DNA from: Clostridia bacterium
GTDB lineage: Bacteria > Bacillota > Clostridia > Oscillospirales > CAG-272
Direction of reading: 5' to 3'
Length of the DNA: 64,000 nt
NCBI GenBank assembly: GCA_017450965.1
Contig: JAFSSQ010000047.1
Coordinates: 1-64,000, forward strand
A program made the translations under genes and the position numbers. Under the pieces are notes generated by a model. It was not told where the DNA came from, searched no databases, and saw only the letters and a list, made by a program, of their open reading frames with translations. Shown here piece after piece: positions 8,473 through 18,435 of this stretch. The stretch's first letter is position 1; each line of letters starts with the position of its first letter.

Positions 8473-8859
8473 TTATTTCTCTTCCTTTTCCGCTTTGGCG
8501 GCTTCCTTTTCCGCCGCCTTCTGCGCGTCGATCGTATCCTCCGCCTTCACGTCGACGGAGCGGACGGCGGATTTGAGGAAGCGGATGCGGGTCTTATCCT
8601 TGCCGGTCTCCAGCATAAAGGTCTCGTCCTTGATGCTGATGATCTTGCCGATGATCCCGCCGATGGTGGTGACCTCGTCCCCGACCTGCAGGGAGTTGCG
8701 CATATCCTGCGCTTCCTTTTCCTGTTTTTTCTGCGGGCGCATCACGAAAAGATAGAAAACGACGACAACGACGCCGAGCATGATCAGCGTGCCGACAAGC
8801 TGCGTCCCTCCGGTCTGCTGCGCGGCGTCGGCGGCCTCATCCAGTAAAAAGTGGAACAT
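8473..8859 (-). CDS. yajC: Preprotein translocase subunit YajC
   Basis: 128 aa. One N-terminal membrane helix (about 22-42) ends in the family signature FVMRPQKKQEKE, then a beta-rich cytosolic domain with GDEVTTIGGIIGKI, and a Glu/Lys/Ala-rich tail. YajC associates with SecDF and the SecYEG channel. Start at 8859 after a GGAGG site. First gene of the yajC, TIGR04086-type, alaS operon, with its promoter at 8897-8925. Confidence 0.93.
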   Translation of the reverse strand: MFHFLLDEAADAAQQTGGTQLVGTLIMLGVVVVVFYLFVMRPQKKQEKEAQDMRNSLQVGDEVTTIGGIIGKIISIKDETFMLETGKDKTRIRFLKSAVRSVDVKAEDTIDAQKAAEKEAAKAEKEEK

Positions 8860-8896
8860 AACGATACCTCCGTTGTTTTTTCAAAGCGTATTTTTT

Positions 8897-8925
8897 ATTA
8901 TATATCAGATAACTCCGGTTTTCAA
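8897..8925 (-). promoter_or_regulatory. Promoter of the yajC-alaS operon
   Basis: On the minus strand TTGAAA, 17 nt, TATAAT, about 40 nt before the yajC start. Confidence 0.75.
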
Positions 8926-8940
8926 GACCTTTCCCGAATT

Positions 8941-9378
8941 TCAGTCTCCGTTTCCCGCCAGGCGGCCGAGGGTGATCATCCGCAGAAGATAGTAGATCCC
9001 CCGCAGAAAAAGGCAGATCACCGCCGCGGTCAGCAAAGCGATCACCCGTCCCGTGCTCCAGCCGAGGGAGAGGATGCGGCCGAACTGCCAAACGGAAAAG
9101 ACGACGTACCCGAGAAAACAGAACTGGAAAAAGAGATAATACTTCCGCCCCGGCGGCAGGCAAAAGAGAAGAAAACGCACAAGGCGCAGCGCTTCGATCT
9201 CCGCAAGCAGGGCGGGGATGGCGAGCAGGATCAGCTGATACCAGTAAAGAACGGAGAAGAGCCCGCCGCAGAAAAGCGCGTCCGCGCGGCGCGTAACGGC
9301 GAGAACGCAGGCGGCGACCGCCGAGAAGAAGACGAAGAAGATACACACGATGTCGTAGAAGATCACCGATCTGCGCAT
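8941..9378 (-). CDS. Hypothetical multi-pass membrane protein
   Basis: 145 aa with four predicted membrane segments (about 8-28, 34-58, 80-100, 108-130) and few charged residues outside the loops. I recognise no family. The start is supported by AAAGGAG. It is 24 nt downstream of the PFL gene and appears to be the last gene of the long minus-strand operon that begins at 20408. No clear terminator follows. Confidence 0.7.
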   Translation of the reverse strand: MRRSVIFYDIVCIFFVFFSAVAACVLAVTRRADALFCGGLFSVLYWYQLILLAIPALLAEIEALRLVRFLLFCLPPGRKYYLFFQFCFLGYVVFSVWQFGRILSLGWSTGRVIALLTAAVICLFLRGIYYLLRMITLGRLAGNGD

Positions 9379-9402
9379 AAAGCACTCCTTTCGGCGCCGC
9401 GT

Positions 9403-10761
9403 TCAGTTCTTGAGGCTGTGGATCGGGGCGGGGATCCGGCCGCCGCGGGCGATGAAGGCGGCGGGGGAGGCGGTACGCAGCGGCATGACCGGCGCGGAGC
9501 CGAGCAGACCGCCGAAGGTAACGGTGTCCCCGACCTGTTTGCCCGGCGCGGGGATCAGGCGGACAGCGGTCGTTTTGGTATTGATCACGCCGATCGAGAT
9601 CTCGTCCGCGATCACGGCGGAAATCGTCTCCGCCGGCGTATCGCCGGGAACGGCGATCATGTCGAGACCGACCGAGCAGACGGCGGTCATCGCCTCGAGC
9701 TTTTCGATCGAGAGGGCGCCGCAGGCGGCGGCGCTGATCATCCCCGCGTCCTCCGAGACGGGGATGAACGCCCCGGAGAGTCCTCCCACGTGGGAGGACG
9801 CCATCACGCCGCCCTTTTTGACGGCGTCGTTTAAGAGCGCGAGGGCGGCGGTGGTGCCGTGGGTCCCGCACACCTCCAGCCCCATCTCCTCGAGGATCCG
9901 TGCGACCGAGTCGCCGACGGCGGGGGTGGGCGCGAGGGAAAGATCGACGATCCCGTAGGGGATACCGAGACGTTTGGACGCCTCGTAGGCGACGAGCTGA
10001 CCCACGCGGGTGATCTTGAAGGCGGTCTTTTTGATCACGTCGGAGAGCTCGCCGAAGGAAACGGGGCCCGCCCGCCGGACGGCGCTGGCGACGACGCCGG
10101 GGCCGGAAACGCCGACGTTGACGGCGAGGTCCCCCTCGCCGATCCCGTGGAACGCCCCCGCCATAAAGGGGTTGTCCTCCGGGACGTTGGCGAAGACGAC
10201 GAGCTTGGCGCAGCCGATGCCGTCCTCTGCCGCGGTCAGAGCCGCCGTCTTTTTGATGATGCGGCCCATCTCCGCCACGGCGTCCATATTGATCCCCGCC
10301 TTGGTGGAGGCGACGTTGACCGAGGAGCAGACGATCTTCGTTTCGGCGAGCGCCTCGGGGATCGAGCGGATCAGGTTCTCCGCGCCGACGGTACTTCCCT
10401 TCTGCACGAGCGCGCTGTACCCGCCGATGAAGTTGACGCCGAGGGTATCCGCGGCGCGGTCGAGGGTCTTGGCGATCCGGACGCAGTCCTCGGGCGAGGC
10501 GTTCCCGCAGATGAGGGAAACGGGGGTGACCGACACGCGCCGGTTGACGATCGGCACGCCGTACTCCTTTTCGATCTCCGTGGCGACGGAAACGAGCTTT
10601 TCCGCTTTTTTGGTGATCTTATCGTAGATCCGGGCAGAGAGGCGTCCGACGTCGTCGGACACGCAGTCGAAAAGCGAGATCCCGACGGTAACGGTACGCA
10701 CGTCGAGGTTCTCCTCCCGGATCATATGGACGGTTTCCAGAATATCGCTTGTGTTTAACAT
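9403..10761 (-). CDS. PFL family protein (UPF0210/DUF711)
   Basis: 452 aa, full length for UPF0210, a family with a pyruvate formate-lyase-like fold and no assigned reaction. The N-terminal segment [20 protein letters not shown] and the Gly/Ala-rich middle ([49 protein letters not shown]) are characteristic. Directly downstream of the ACT protein with an 11-nt gap, the conserved arrangement of this pair in Bacillota. The ACT partner suggests amino-acid sensing (inference). Confidence 0.93.
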   Translation of the reverse strand: MLNTSDILETVHMIREENLDVRTVTVGISLFDCVSDDVGRLSARIYDKITKKAEKLVSVATEIEKEYGVPIVNRRVSVTPVSLICGNASPEDCVRIAKTLDRAADTLGVNFIGGYSALVQKGSTVGAENLIRSIPEALAETKIVCSSVNVASTKAGINMDAVAEMGRIIKKTAALTAAEDGIGCAKLVVFANVPEDNPFMAGAFHGIGEGDLAVNVGVSGPGVVASAVRRAGPVSFGELSDVIKKTAFKITRVGQLVAYEASKRLGIPYGIVDLSLAPTPAVGDSVARILEEMGLEVCGTHGTTAALALLNDAVKKGGVMASSHVGGLSGAFIPVSEDAGMISAAACGALSIEKLEAMTAVCSVGLDMIAVPGDTPAETISAVIADEISIGVINTKTTAVRLIPAPGKQVGDTVTFGGLLGSAPVMPLRTASPAAFIARGGRIPAPIHSLKN

Positions 10762-10772
10762 GGTCTTCCCTT

Positions 10773-11045
10773 TCAGATCTGGTGCATCGCGTCGAAAATA
10801 TCCTCGTGCATGGCGCGGATCTCCAGGGCGTTCTCCCGCCCGAGCTCCGCCATCGCGTCCACAAAGGACGCGAAGGGAACGTTCAGCCGGCTGATGTCCA
10901 CGAGCATGATCATCGCAAAATACTCGGAGAGCACGCTCTGCGTGATCTCGGTGATGTTCACGCCGCAGTCGGCGCAGCGGGCGCTCACCTTGGCGATGAT
11001 CCCGAGGCTGTCGCGTCCGATCACGGTGATAACGGCTTTTTTCAT
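10773..11045 (-). CDS. ACT domain-containing protein (UPF0237)
   Basis: 90 aa, a single ACT domain: [21 protein letters not shown] then [21 protein letters not shown], the usual beta-alpha-beta layout binding small ligands, often amino acids. The ATG overlaps the stop of the glycosyltransferase gene by 4 nt (ATGA). The PFL gene follows after 11 nt, so the two are almost certainly cotranscribed. Confidence 0.93.
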   Translation of the reverse strand: MKKAVITVIGRDSLGIIAKVSARCADCGVNITEITQSVLSEYFAMIMLVDISRLNVPFASFVDAMAELGRENALEIRAMHEDIFDAMHQI

Positions 11046-12172
11046 GGTTTTTGATCTTCCTCCGTTTTTTCTCTGTTCGCGTCCGGGTCCGCTCCGCCGG
11101 GACAGTCGCCGGGGTCGGCGTCCATATTGTGCAGACCGGAGAGAACGCGGGTTTTTTCGTTTTTCATAATAAAATACGTAACCAGGACCAGGACAAAGGC
11201 GGCGGCGAAGAGGATCAGCGCGGGGAGAAGCGAGTCCTCCGTGAGAAGAACGGCGGCAACGCCGAGGATCCCGCTGATCGCGTAGAGGATCTTCACGCTC
11301 TGCCGGTGGCCGAATCCCATCTCCACCAGCCGGTGGTGCAGATGCCCGCGGTCCGGTTTGAAGGGGCTCTGTCCCCTGGCAAGGCGCCGCACGACCGCGA
11401 AAAAGGTATCAAAGAGCGGCAGCCCGAAGACGGAAAGCGGGATCAGAATCGAGATGGCGGCGTGGACCTTAAAGAGTCCCGATACCGAGAGGACCGCCAT
11501 CGTATAGCCGAGAAAAAGCGCGCCCGTGTCCCCCATCTCGATCTTGGCGGGATTGGAGTTGAAGGGGAGAAAGCCCGCGCAGGTCCCCGCGAGGATCGCG
11601 CAGAACAGGGCGGAGACGGGGTCGCCGTTGAGGATGGTAACGACCGTCATCGAAAGCGAGGAGATCGCGGAAACGCCGCACGCCAGCCCGTCGAGCCCGT
11701 CGATCAGGTTGATCGCGTTCGTGAGCGCCATGATCCAGAAGACGGTAACGGGTACGCTGAAAACGCCGAGCCCGATCTGCCCGCCGAACCAGGAGAAAAA
11801 GTTGATCCGCAGCCCAAAGAGAACGGGGATAAAGGAAACGCCGAGCTGGACGAGCGCCTTGACCCACGCCTTGAGGGAGACGACGTCGTCGACGATTCCG
11901 AGCGCGACGAGGAGCATCCCGCCGAGGAGCAGCGAGGCGAGCAGCGGAGAGAAATCGCAGAACGCGACCGTGACGATCAGAAAGGAAAAGAACATCGCCA
12001 GCCCCCCGATGCGGGGAACGGTCCGCCGGTGCATCCGCCGCTTGTCGCGCGGGCGCGGGCGGTCCACCGCGTTGATCCGGAAGGCGAGCACCCGAACCGC
12101 CGGCGTGGCGGAAAAGGTAAGAAGCGCCGCGCAGAGGACGGCGGCGATCCCGTAGATCCAGGCTTCTGTCAT
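11042..12172 (-). CDS. Undecaprenyl-phosphate GlcNAc-1-phosphate transferase (TagO/WecA type)
   Basis: 376 aa, about ten or eleven membrane helices. It would transfer GlcNAc-1-P from UDP-GlcNAc to undecaprenyl phosphate, starting wall teichoic acid or polysaccharide synthesis. Family motifs: [20 protein letters not shown] near residue 40, [11 protein letters not shown] (Mg-binding Asp pair), [13 protein letters not shown], and DRGHLHHRL in a cytosolic loop; the last places it with TagO/WecA rather than MraY. The hydrophilic C-terminal tail (about 350-376) is unusual. Sits in the long operon between an anchored unknown protein and the ACT protein. Confidence 0.9.
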   Translation of the reverse strand: MTEAWIYGIAAVLCAALLTFSATPAVRVLAFRINAVDRPRPRDKRRMHRRTVPRIGGLAMFFSFLIVTVAFCDFSPLLASLLLGGMLLVALGIVDDVVSLKAWVKALVQLGVSFIPVLFGLRINFFSWFGGQIGLGVFSVPVTVFWIMALTNAINLIDGLDGLACGVSAISSLSMTVVTILNGDPVSALFCAILAGTCAGFLPFNSNPAKIEMGDTGALFLGYTMAVLSVSGLFKVHAAISILIPLSVFGLPLFDTFFAVVRRLARGQSPFKPDRGHLHHRLVEMGFGHRQSVKILYAISGILGVAAVLLTEDSLLPALILFAAAFVLVLVTYFIMKNEKTRVLSGLHNMDADPGDCPGGADPDANREKTEEDQKP

Positions 12173-12190
12173 ATCGTTTCCTCCATCCGG

Positions 12191-12832
12191 TCAGGCGGCC
12201 GGCGTGATCTCTGCGGCGGTGAGGGAAACGTTCTTCGTCTCCTTCTCCGGCACGTAGATCAGCATACTGCCGTAGGGCTCTTCGGTCTCGACGTCCGCCT
12301 CGCCGTAATACACGTCAAGGTAAAGATAGGAGTCGAAATCGGGCGTAACGCCGTCAAAGACGAGACGGCGGTAGTGATACATAAAGGCGCTGTCGTAACG
12401 GAACTCGGACACGGAAAGGATCTTGCCCGCCTGAATATTTCCTTCCCCGTCGGTCTTCCCTTCCCGCAGATAAAAGCGCAGCTCCGCGCTCTCGCCTTCC
12501 GGCGCAAGGGAAAGCGATTTTGTCAGGCGAATGTCTTCCAGCGTGCTCCGGTTATAGCGGACGGTGACCTGCACCTGTTTTGCGCAGGGAACGCAGAGCA
12601 GCTCGGTGAAGAAGAAATGCCCTTTTTTGCGGTCGTCGTAGGGAGCGACCGGCTCCTGGGTGAAAGCGCGGGCGTCCTCCCCCGCCGCCTCCCACGCGGC
12701 GGCGAGCGTTTCGTTCGGCAAGACCCGTTTCACCTCCGCGGGATAGTAGTAGGTAAGCGCGATCCGGCCGATAAACAGCCCGATCACGAGAAAGATCCCG
12801 AAAACGAGGATAATCTTAAGCGTTTTTCCCAT
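12191..12832 (-). CDS. Hypothetical membrane-anchored protein
   Basis: 213 aa from the ATG at 12832, chosen because AAGGAG lies 5 nt upstream; the longer frame overlaps polA without a site. One N-terminal helix (about 4-24) anchors an external domain of about 185 residues, mainly beta, containing a CVPC pair. I recognise no family. Immediately downstream of polA and 18 nt upstream of the TagO-type gene, so an envelope role is possible, but this is context only. Confidence 0.72.
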   Translation of the reverse strand: MGKTLKIILVFGIFLVIGLFIGRIALTYYYPAEVKRVLPNETLAAAWEAAGEDARAFTQEPVAPYDDRKKGHFFFTELLCVPCAKQVQVTVRYNRSTLEDIRLTKSLSLAPEGESAELRFYLREGKTDGEGNIQAGKILSVSEFRYDSAFMYHYRRLVFDGVTPDFDSYLYLDVYYGEADVETEEPYGSMLIYVPEKETKNVSLTAAEITPAA

Positions 12833-12843
12833 AATTCTCCTTT

Positions 12844-15348
12844 TCAGCGGCATGCAAGCCAGTTTTTCCCGATCCCCGCCTCGGCGGGCAGAGGAACGGA
12901 AAGGGTAACGACGCGCTCCATCTCCTCCGAGAGGATCCGGGCGACCCGTTCGGCGTCTTTTTCCGGCGCCTCGCAGATCAGCTCGTCGTGTACCTGTAAG
13001 ATGATACGCGCGCCGGGCGCTTTTTCCTTCAGCCGCCGGTCGACGGCGACCATCGCCATCTTGATCAGATCGGCGGCGCTGCCCTGGATCGGGCTGTTCA
13101 TCGCGACCCGCTCGCCGAAGGCGCGGAGGTTGTGATTGGAGGAGGAAAGCTCCGGGATCTTCCGCCGCCGCCCGAAGAGGGTGGTCGTATACCCCGTTTC
13201 CCGCGCCGCCTCGACGGTCCGGTCAAGATACTGCCGGATCTTTGGATAACGGGCGTAATAGCTCTCGATATAGTCCGCCGCCTCCCGGCGGGAGATGCCG
13301 AGATCCTCCGAGAGCGAGTGCGCCCCGATCCCGTACACGATCCCGAAGTTGACCGCCTTGGCGCTCTTGCGCATCTCGGGGGTCACCAGCTCCTCCGGCA
13401 CGCCGAAGACCGCCGCCGCCGTGGAACGGTGGATATCCTCCCCTTCCCGGAAGGCGCGGATCATGTTCTCGTCCCCCGAGAGGTGGGCGAGCAGCCGCAG
13501 CTCGATCTGCGAGTAATCCGCGTCCACGAGCAGCATCCCCTCCGGCGCCGTGAAAAACTGCCGCATCCGGCGCCCGAGCTCGGTGCGGATCGGGATGTTC
13601 TGGAGGTTGGGGTCGGAGGAGGAAAGCCGCCCCGTCGCCGTGCCGCACTGATGGAAGGAGGTGTGCACCCGTCCCTCCCCGTCCGCGGCGTCCGAAAGAC
13701 CGGCGACGAAGGTGGAGTTGAGCTTGGTCACGTGCCGGTATTCCAGCACGAGGGAGACGATCTCGTGGTGAAAGGCGAGCTTTTCCAGCACGTCGGAGGC
13801 GGTGGAATAGCCGCTTTTCGTCTTTTTGGGGGCTTTGAGCCCCAGCTCCTCGAAAAGGACGGTCCCGAGCTGCTTCGGCGAGTTGATGTTGAATTCCTTG
13901 CCGGCAAGCAGATAGATCTGCTCCTCCAGCCCCTTGGCGATCCCCGCAAGCTCACGGCCGAAGTCCCGCAGCCCCTCCCGGTCGACGAGCGCGCCGTCCC
14001 GCTCCATTTCGTAAAGGAGAACGGCGACGGGGATCTCGACCTCGGAAAGAAGCTTGTCCGCCCCGCTCTCCGCGAGCCGCCGGGAGAGCGTTTTTTGCAG
14101 GGAGGCGATATACCGGACGGGAGAGTTCCCGCCCTTTTCCGGCGGGTATTTGGCGGTCAGCGCGGCGAGAGAATAGTCGCTCGCGCCCGGATCGTCGAGA
14201 TAAGCGGCGAGCATCGTATCGAAGACGCAGCCAAGGACCGGCCGGCCGAGACGCGCGCACGCCGCCTTGAGATCGTGGCAGACGAGGGAGTACGCGCCGT
14301 CGAACAGTGCCGCCGCCGCGCCGCACTCGGACGCGGGGAGGGTGTACGCCTCCTCTCCGACGGCAAAGGAAAGATCTCCCTCCGCGGTGAAGGCAAAGAC
14401 AACGGTCCCGCCGCGGGCGAGCGTCAGCAGTTCGGCCGCCGTGACCGTCTTCGCCCCTTCCGGCGCGGCGTCGGTCAGCTTGTCCGCCTTGAGCGCGAAG
14501 CGTTCGGTCAGTTTGGCGAAGCCGAGTTCATTAAAAAGCTCCGCCAGCGCGGCGTCGTCCCGCTTTGCCTGTTCCGCCTCCGCCAGCCCGAAGCCGAGGG
14601 GGGCGTTCCGTTCGATGCGGGAAAGGGTGCGGGAAAGATAGGCCGAGTCCCGGCCGGCGCGCAGTTTTTCCTTCTGCTTTTCCGGCAGGTCCGCTTGATC
14701 GAGCGAGGCGTAGAGGGTATCGAGATCGCCGTAGGCGGCGATCAGCTTGAGCGCGGTCTTTTCCCCGATCCCGGGGACGCCGGGAATGTTATCGGAGGAG
14801 TCGCCCATCAGGGCTTTGACTTCGACGAACCTCTCGGACGGGACCCCGTAACGGGAGAGAAACTCCGCCGGGTCGATCGCCGCGGTCTCGCGATTGCCCG
14901 CGAGCAGGACGGTCGTATGCTCGTCGACGAGCTGCAGACTGTCCCGGTCGCCGGTGAGCAGGTAGGTGTGCGTGTCCCCGCGCTCCTTTGCCTCGCGGGC
15001 GAAGGTACCGAGAACGTCGTCCGCCTCGTAGCCCTCCTTTTCCGCGATGAAAGCCCCCATCGCCGCCAGCGCGCGGCGCGCGGCGGGAAACTGTTCGGAA
15101 AGCTCCGGCGGCATGGGTCGGCGGCCCGCCTTGTAGGCGTCGTAAAGCCGATGCCGGAAGGTCGGGGCTTTCAGATCGAAGGCGGCGACGACGGTGTCCG
15201 GCTTGAGCACGTCCATCTGGGAGGCGACCGTGTTGACCAGTCCGAACACGGCGTTGGTGTGCAGGCCGGAGGGGGCGGTCAGCGGCGCGACGCCGTAGAA
15301 CGCGCGGTTGATGATGCTGTTTGCGTCGATGACGAGCAGGTTCTTCAT
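12844..15348 (-). CDS. polA: DNA polymerase I
   Basis: 834 aa. N-terminal 5'-3' nuclease (about 1-290, with DANSIINRAFYG, EADDVLGT, GDRDSLQL, MGDSSDNIPGVPGIGEKTA), a degenerate 3'-5' exonuclease region (about 300-460), and a C-terminal polymerase with motif A DYSQIELRLLAH and motif C QVHDELICE. The DxE pair of the proofreading site is replaced by FAFTAE, so proofreading is probably lost, as in Bacillus and Thermus enzymes. The ATG overlaps the preceding stop (ATGA). Fills gaps in lagging-strand synthesis and repair. Confidence 0.97.
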   Translation of the reverse strand: MKNLLVIDANSIINRAFYGVAPLTAPSGLHTNAVFGLVNTVASQMDVLKPDTVVAAFDLKAPTFRHRLYDAYKAGRRPMPPELSEQFPAARRALAAMGAFIAEKEGYEADDVLGTFAREAKERGDTHTYLLTGDRDSLQLVDEHTTVLLAGNRETAAIDPAEFLSRYGVPSERFVEVKALMGDSSDNIPGVPGIGEKTALKLIAAYGDLDTLYASLDQADLPEKQKEKLRAGRDSAYLSRTLSRIERNAPLGFGLAEAEQAKRDDAALAELFNELGFAKLTERFALKADKLTDAAPEGAKTVTAAELLTLARGGTVVFAFTAEGDLSFAVGEEAYTLPASECGAAAALFDGAYSLVCHDLKAACARLGRPVLGCVFDTMLAAYLDDPGASDYSLAALTAKYPPEKGGNSPVRYIASLQKTLSRRLAESGADKLLSEVEIPVAVLLYEMERDGALVDREGLRDFGRELAGIAKGLEEQIYLLAGKEFNINSPKQLGTVLFEELGLKAPKKTKSGYSTASDVLEKLAFHHEIVSLVLEYRHVTKLNSTFVAGLSDAADGEGRVHTSFHQCGTATGRLSSSDPNLQNIPIRTELGRRMRQFFTAPEGMLLVDADYSQIELRLLAHLSGDENMIRAFREGEDIHRSTAAAVFGVPEELVTPEMRKSAKAVNFGIVYGIGAHSLSEDLGISRREAADYIESYYARYPKIRQYLDRTVEAARETGYTTTLFGRRRKIPELSSSNHNLRAFGERVAMNSPIQGSAADLIKMAMVAVDRRLKEKAPGARIILQVHDELICEAPEKDAERVARILSEEMERVVTLSVPLPAEAGIGKNWLACR

Positions 15349-16196
15349 GCCGAGGCCTCTTGTTTCACGGCGCCGCGGCGGGCGTGATGAAGGAAAGAAA
15401 GCTGGATCGCGGCGAAAACGACGAAGGAAGCGACGGCGATATCAAGCGAGAGGGAAAGCAGAACGGGGGTCTCGGGATGGAAGGCGTCGTAGACGAGATC
15501 GGGCACGCAGAACGCCGTGCCGAACAGGATCGTGCCAAGACCGCAGAAGAGGTAGGCGGACATCCCGATCCGCTCGCGGTAGTCGTGCGCCTCCTGAGAG
15601 AGGAACAGTCCGGCAAACACGGCCGCCAGCGTAAAGACGCTCTTTTGCGGATCGTTGATCGCCATACTGCGGTCAAAATAGACGGCAAAGGCGAGCAGAA
15701 CGGGGAAAAACGCGGGAAAGATCCCGAGAAGGGCGTTGAGCCCGTCTCGCTCCGCTCCGTGCTGGAAGCAGAAATAGAAGATCGCGCCGACGGAGAGCGC
15801 GGACACGACGAGCAGCATCGTCCGCAGCACGGAAAAGGAGGTAAAGGAATCGCGCAGAAGATCGAACGCGAGGAAGAAGATCCCGAACACAAGGAAAAGA
15901 GAGGCCATCAGATAGGCGTTGCCCCCGCTTGTTTTGGCGTAGCCGCGGAGACGGCGGCGGATCAGCAAAGCAAACCCGGCGAGCAGCGCGGCGCCGAGAA
16001 GGAGTACCAGCGCGTACGCGAGGCGAAGCCCGTCTCCCCCTTCGTAGTGGCCGGTATACTGCGGATTAAGGGCGTTCCGTTCATAGACCGTATAATGTCC
16101 GGTCAGCAGCCGGTACCGGAGCGCGGCGGCGGCGACGCCGAGAAGAAAACTGACGAGCACGGCGGCTCTTACCTTTGTCTTGGTGCTGTACTTCAT
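15345..16196 (-). CDS. Hypothetical seven-to-eight-helix membrane protein
   Basis: 283 aa. A short basic N-terminus, a helix at 10-30, an external loop (about 31-55), then about seven further helices with Phe/Leu/Ala-rich cores to about residue 272. I recognise no family. The stop overlaps the polA start by 4 nt and the gene lies 14 nt after the YpsA-like gene, so it belongs to the long operon. It has no conserved charged residues in the helices that would suggest a transporter site. Confidence 0.72.
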   Translation of the reverse strand: MKYSTKTKVRAAVLVSFLLGVAAAALRYRLLTGHYTVYERNALNPQYTGHYEGGDGLRLAYALVLLLGAALLAGFALLIRRRLRGYAKTSGGNAYLMASLFLVFGIFFLAFDLLRDSFTSFSVLRTMLLVVSALSVGAIFYFCFQHGAERDGLNALLGIFPAFFPVLLAFAVYFDRSMAINDPQKSVFTLAAVFAGLFLSQEAHDYRERIGMSAYLFCGLGTILFGTAFCVPDLVYDAFHPETPVLLSLSLDIAVASFVVFAAIQLSFLHHARRGAVKQEASA

Positions 16197-16210
16197 AACG
16201 TTCCTTTCGC

Positions 16211-16678
16211 TTATGCCAGATTGACGATTTCAAGCCCGTTTCGGCGGGCGTAACAAACGGTGTAAAAGGTGCCGCCGGAGGGGCGGACCAGATAGGCGAC
16301 GCAGACGGAGGCGGCGTCCGCGAGCTGGCGGTCGCGCGCGTGCATACAGCCGGCGGTATATCCCTCGCTCGCATAACTGACGGCGTCCGCGAGGGAGAGG
16401 ATCCGGCGGTACTCCGCGCGGTCTTCCGCGCGCCAGTTCCCGTCCTGCTCCGGGTATGGGAGAAAGAGCAGCAAGGCGGCGTCCGGGCAGGTCTCCTTCA
16501 GCCGGAGAACGGCGCGCTCCGCCATCGTATCGAAGCCGAGGGCGCCCCCGCAGCAAAACTGCCGGTAGCCGCGGGCGTAGAGGGCGCGGAGCGTTTCGTC
16601 CAGCTTGCGCGCAAGTCTCTCCGCCTCCGCCGCAGGGATCGCGCGATGACCGGTAAAGCAGCAGGCCGTTTCCTTCAT
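16211..16678 (-). CDS. SLOG/YpsA-like protein (DUF1273 type)
   Basis: 155 aa from the ATG at 16678, which overlaps the pgeF stop by 4 nt; the frame open further upstream is only the G+C-rich mirror of pgeF. It starts ACCFTGHRAI and carries GGALGFDTMAERAVLRLK, then LPYPEQ and a Cys-containing C-terminal strand: the Rossmann-like nucleotide-binding layout of YpsA/DUF1273 in the SLOG superfamily. Exact ligand and function unknown. Confidence 0.82.
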   Translation of the reverse strand: MKETACCFTGHRAIPAAEAERLARKLDETLRALYARGYRQFCCGGALGFDTMAERAVLRLKETCPDAALLLFLPYPEQDGNWRAEDRAEYRRILSLADAVSYASEGYTAGCMHARDRQLADAASVCVAYLVRPSGGTFYTVCYARRNGLEIVNLA

Positions 16679-17481
16679 TGCGGTTCCTCCAGGCCGATCA
16701 CCGAGAGCATCGTCCCTCGCCGGCCGTGCATCCGCCGGTGGGAGAAAAAGAGGTCCTCTCTGCAATGGGTGCAGAGGCCGGAAAGCCCGATATGTTCCGC
16801 GCGAAGTCCCGCCTCCAGCAAAAGGAGGCGGTTCGCGCGCGGCAGATCGCAGAAAAAGTGTCCGGCGCGGGGGGACGGGGTAAAGACGGCGTCCCGCAAA
16901 AGGGGGCGGTCCGAGGCGGCGGCGTAGACCTCCTCGCCCGTCTCGTAGCAGGGACCGGCGATCGAGGGGCCGATCACGGCGCGGATCCGGCGGCGGTCGG
17001 CTCCCGCCTCCTCCATCCGCTCCACCCCCGCCGGCGCGATCCCGGCAAAGGTGCCGCGCCATCCGGCGTGCAGCGCTCCGACGACCCCGTTTTCCGGGTC
17101 GCAGAGCAGGATCGGTACGCAGTCGGCGGTGCGGACGGCGATAAAAAGTCCCCTCTCCGCCGTCACATACCCGTCCGCGGTCTCCTCCGATGGAAAAAGC
17201 AGTCCTTTCCCGGCGTCGGCCCCGCTCACGCGCAGCACGCGCGCCGAGTGGACCTGCCGCAGGGAAACGAGCCGGGACAGGGAAAACCCGACCGCCTCGG
17301 AAAAAAGCCGGAGGTTCTCCCGCGTAACGCTTTCTTCTTCCAGCTCCCCCGGCACCAGGTTCAGGGAGGCGGTCGCCTCCCCCGTTCCCACGCCGCCGAG
17401 GCGGGTGGAAAAGGCGTGCCGGACGGGGAGAAGTCCGCTTGTCAGATAAGATACGCCGTTTTGCGCCGTACGGAAATCCAT
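16675..17481 (-). CDS. pgeF: Purine-nucleoside phosphorylase/peptidoglycan-editing factor family protein (YfiH)
   Basis: 268 aa, full length. Family motifs: HAFSTRLGGVG near the N-terminus, QVHSARV, VRTADCVPILLCD, GALHAGWRG, GPSIAGPCYETGEEV and SGLCTHC...FFSHRR. The His and Cys residues in HS, ADC and HAGW form the zinc site. Members cleave purine nucleosides or edit peptidoglycan precursors; which applies here is not determinable. Start 1 nt after the truB stop (TGATATG). Confidence 0.92.
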   Translation of the reverse strand: MDFRTAQNGVSYLTSGLLPVRHAFSTRLGGVGTGEATASLNLVPGELEEESVTRENLRLFSEAVGFSLSRLVSLRQVHSARVLRVSGADAGKGLLFPSEETADGYVTAERGLFIAVRTADCVPILLCDPENGVVGALHAGWRGTFAGIAPAGVERMEEAGADRRRIRAVIGPSIAGPCYETGEEVYAAASDRPLLRDAVFTPSPRAGHFFCDLPRANRLLLLEAGLRAEHIGLSGLCTHCREDLFFSHRRMHGRRGTMLSVIGLEEPQ

Positions 17482-17482
17482 A

Positions 17483-18409
17483 TCAAAGCCTCATCAGTCT
17501 GATCGGTTTCAGCGCGCTCCCGTCGGGGTATTCGCGCGCCTCGGCAAAGGCAAAAAAGCCGCTTTCGTCGTAAAAACGCACCCGCTCCCCCGCGGGAAAC
17601 GAAGTCCCGATCTTCTGCTGGTAGATCTCGCAGCCGCTTTGCGCCAGGCGGGCGTAAAAGGGCGGCAGCAAAGCGGCGGGAAAGGAGGGAAAGGCGGCGT
17701 CCACCGGCCGCAGGAGAGCGGCGCGGTCTTCGGGCGGCGTTTTTTCCAGTTCGTCAAGCGTCATCGCGCCGCCTTCCAGCGTAAAGCCGCACGTTCCGGT
17801 CCGCCGCAGGGCGCTCATCACGGCGCCGCAGCCGAGCGCTTCTCCGAGATCGGCGCAGAGGGTGCGGATATACGTTCCCTTCGAGCAGACGACGGAGAGA
17901 GCGTACTCGTCCTCCCGCTCGGTCGGCGAAACGGTCAGGGCGTTTACCGTGATCTCGCGCGGCTCGCGCTCCACGGCGATCCCGCGCCGGGCAAGGTCGC
18001 AGAGCTTTTGCCCGTCCCGCTTGAGGGCGCTGACCATCGGCGGCGTCTGGAGGATCCGGCCGGTAAAGCGTTCCTTTGCCGTACGGGCGATTTCCTCAAA
18101 AGAGGGCAGCGGCTCCGTCCGGGGAGAAAGGGTTCCCCAGATATCCTCGGTATCGGATGTCAACCCGAGGCGAAGACACGCCTCGTACCGCTTTTCCCCG
18201 TCGGGAAAGAGCGCCGCGGCTTTGACCGCCCGCCCGACGAGGACGACGAGCAGCCCCGTCGCGTTCGGGTCGAGCGTGCCGGTATGTCCCGCCTGCCGGA
18301 CCCCAAAGAGGCGCGCGGCGCGGGAAACGGCGGTATGGGAGGTCATCCCCTCCCCTTTATCGAGCAGGAAGATCCCGCACGGGGCGGATCCCCGGATCTC
18401 TTCTTTCAT
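17483..18409 (-). CDS. truB: tRNA pseudouridine(55) synthase
   Basis: 308 aa from the ATG at 18409 (a GTG lies one codon earlier). Makes pseudouridine at position 55 of the tRNA T-loop. Motif I, GHTGTLDPNATGLL, contains the catalytic Asp; KRYEA, DGQKLCDLAR and VVCSKGTYIRTLCADLGEALG follow, all TruB signatures, with a C-terminal PUA-like part. pgeF starts almost at its stop. Upstream is the anchored solute-binding-like gene (26 nt). Confidence 0.96.
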   Translation of the reverse strand: MKEEIRGSAPCGIFLLDKGEGMTSHTAVSRAARLFGVRQAGHTGTLDPNATGLLVVLVGRAVKAAALFPDGEKRYEACLRLGLTSDTEDIWGTLSPRTEPLPSFEEIARTAKERFTGRILQTPPMVSALKRDGQKLCDLARRGIAVEREPREITVNALTVSPTEREDEYALSVVCSKGTYIRTLCADLGEALGCGAVMSALRRTGTCGFTLEGGAMTLDELEKTPPEDRAALLRPVDAAFPSFPAALLPPFYARLAQSGCEIYQQKIGTSFPAGERVRFYDESGFFAFAEAREYPDGSALKPIRLMRL

Positions 18410-18435
18410 CACGTTCTCGTTTTCTCTCTCCGTCC

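Noticed and set aside
5478..8576. Plus-strand open frame of about 1030 codons
   Set aside because: Mirror frame of alaS and the yajC operon, with low-complexity translation and no ribosome-binding site.
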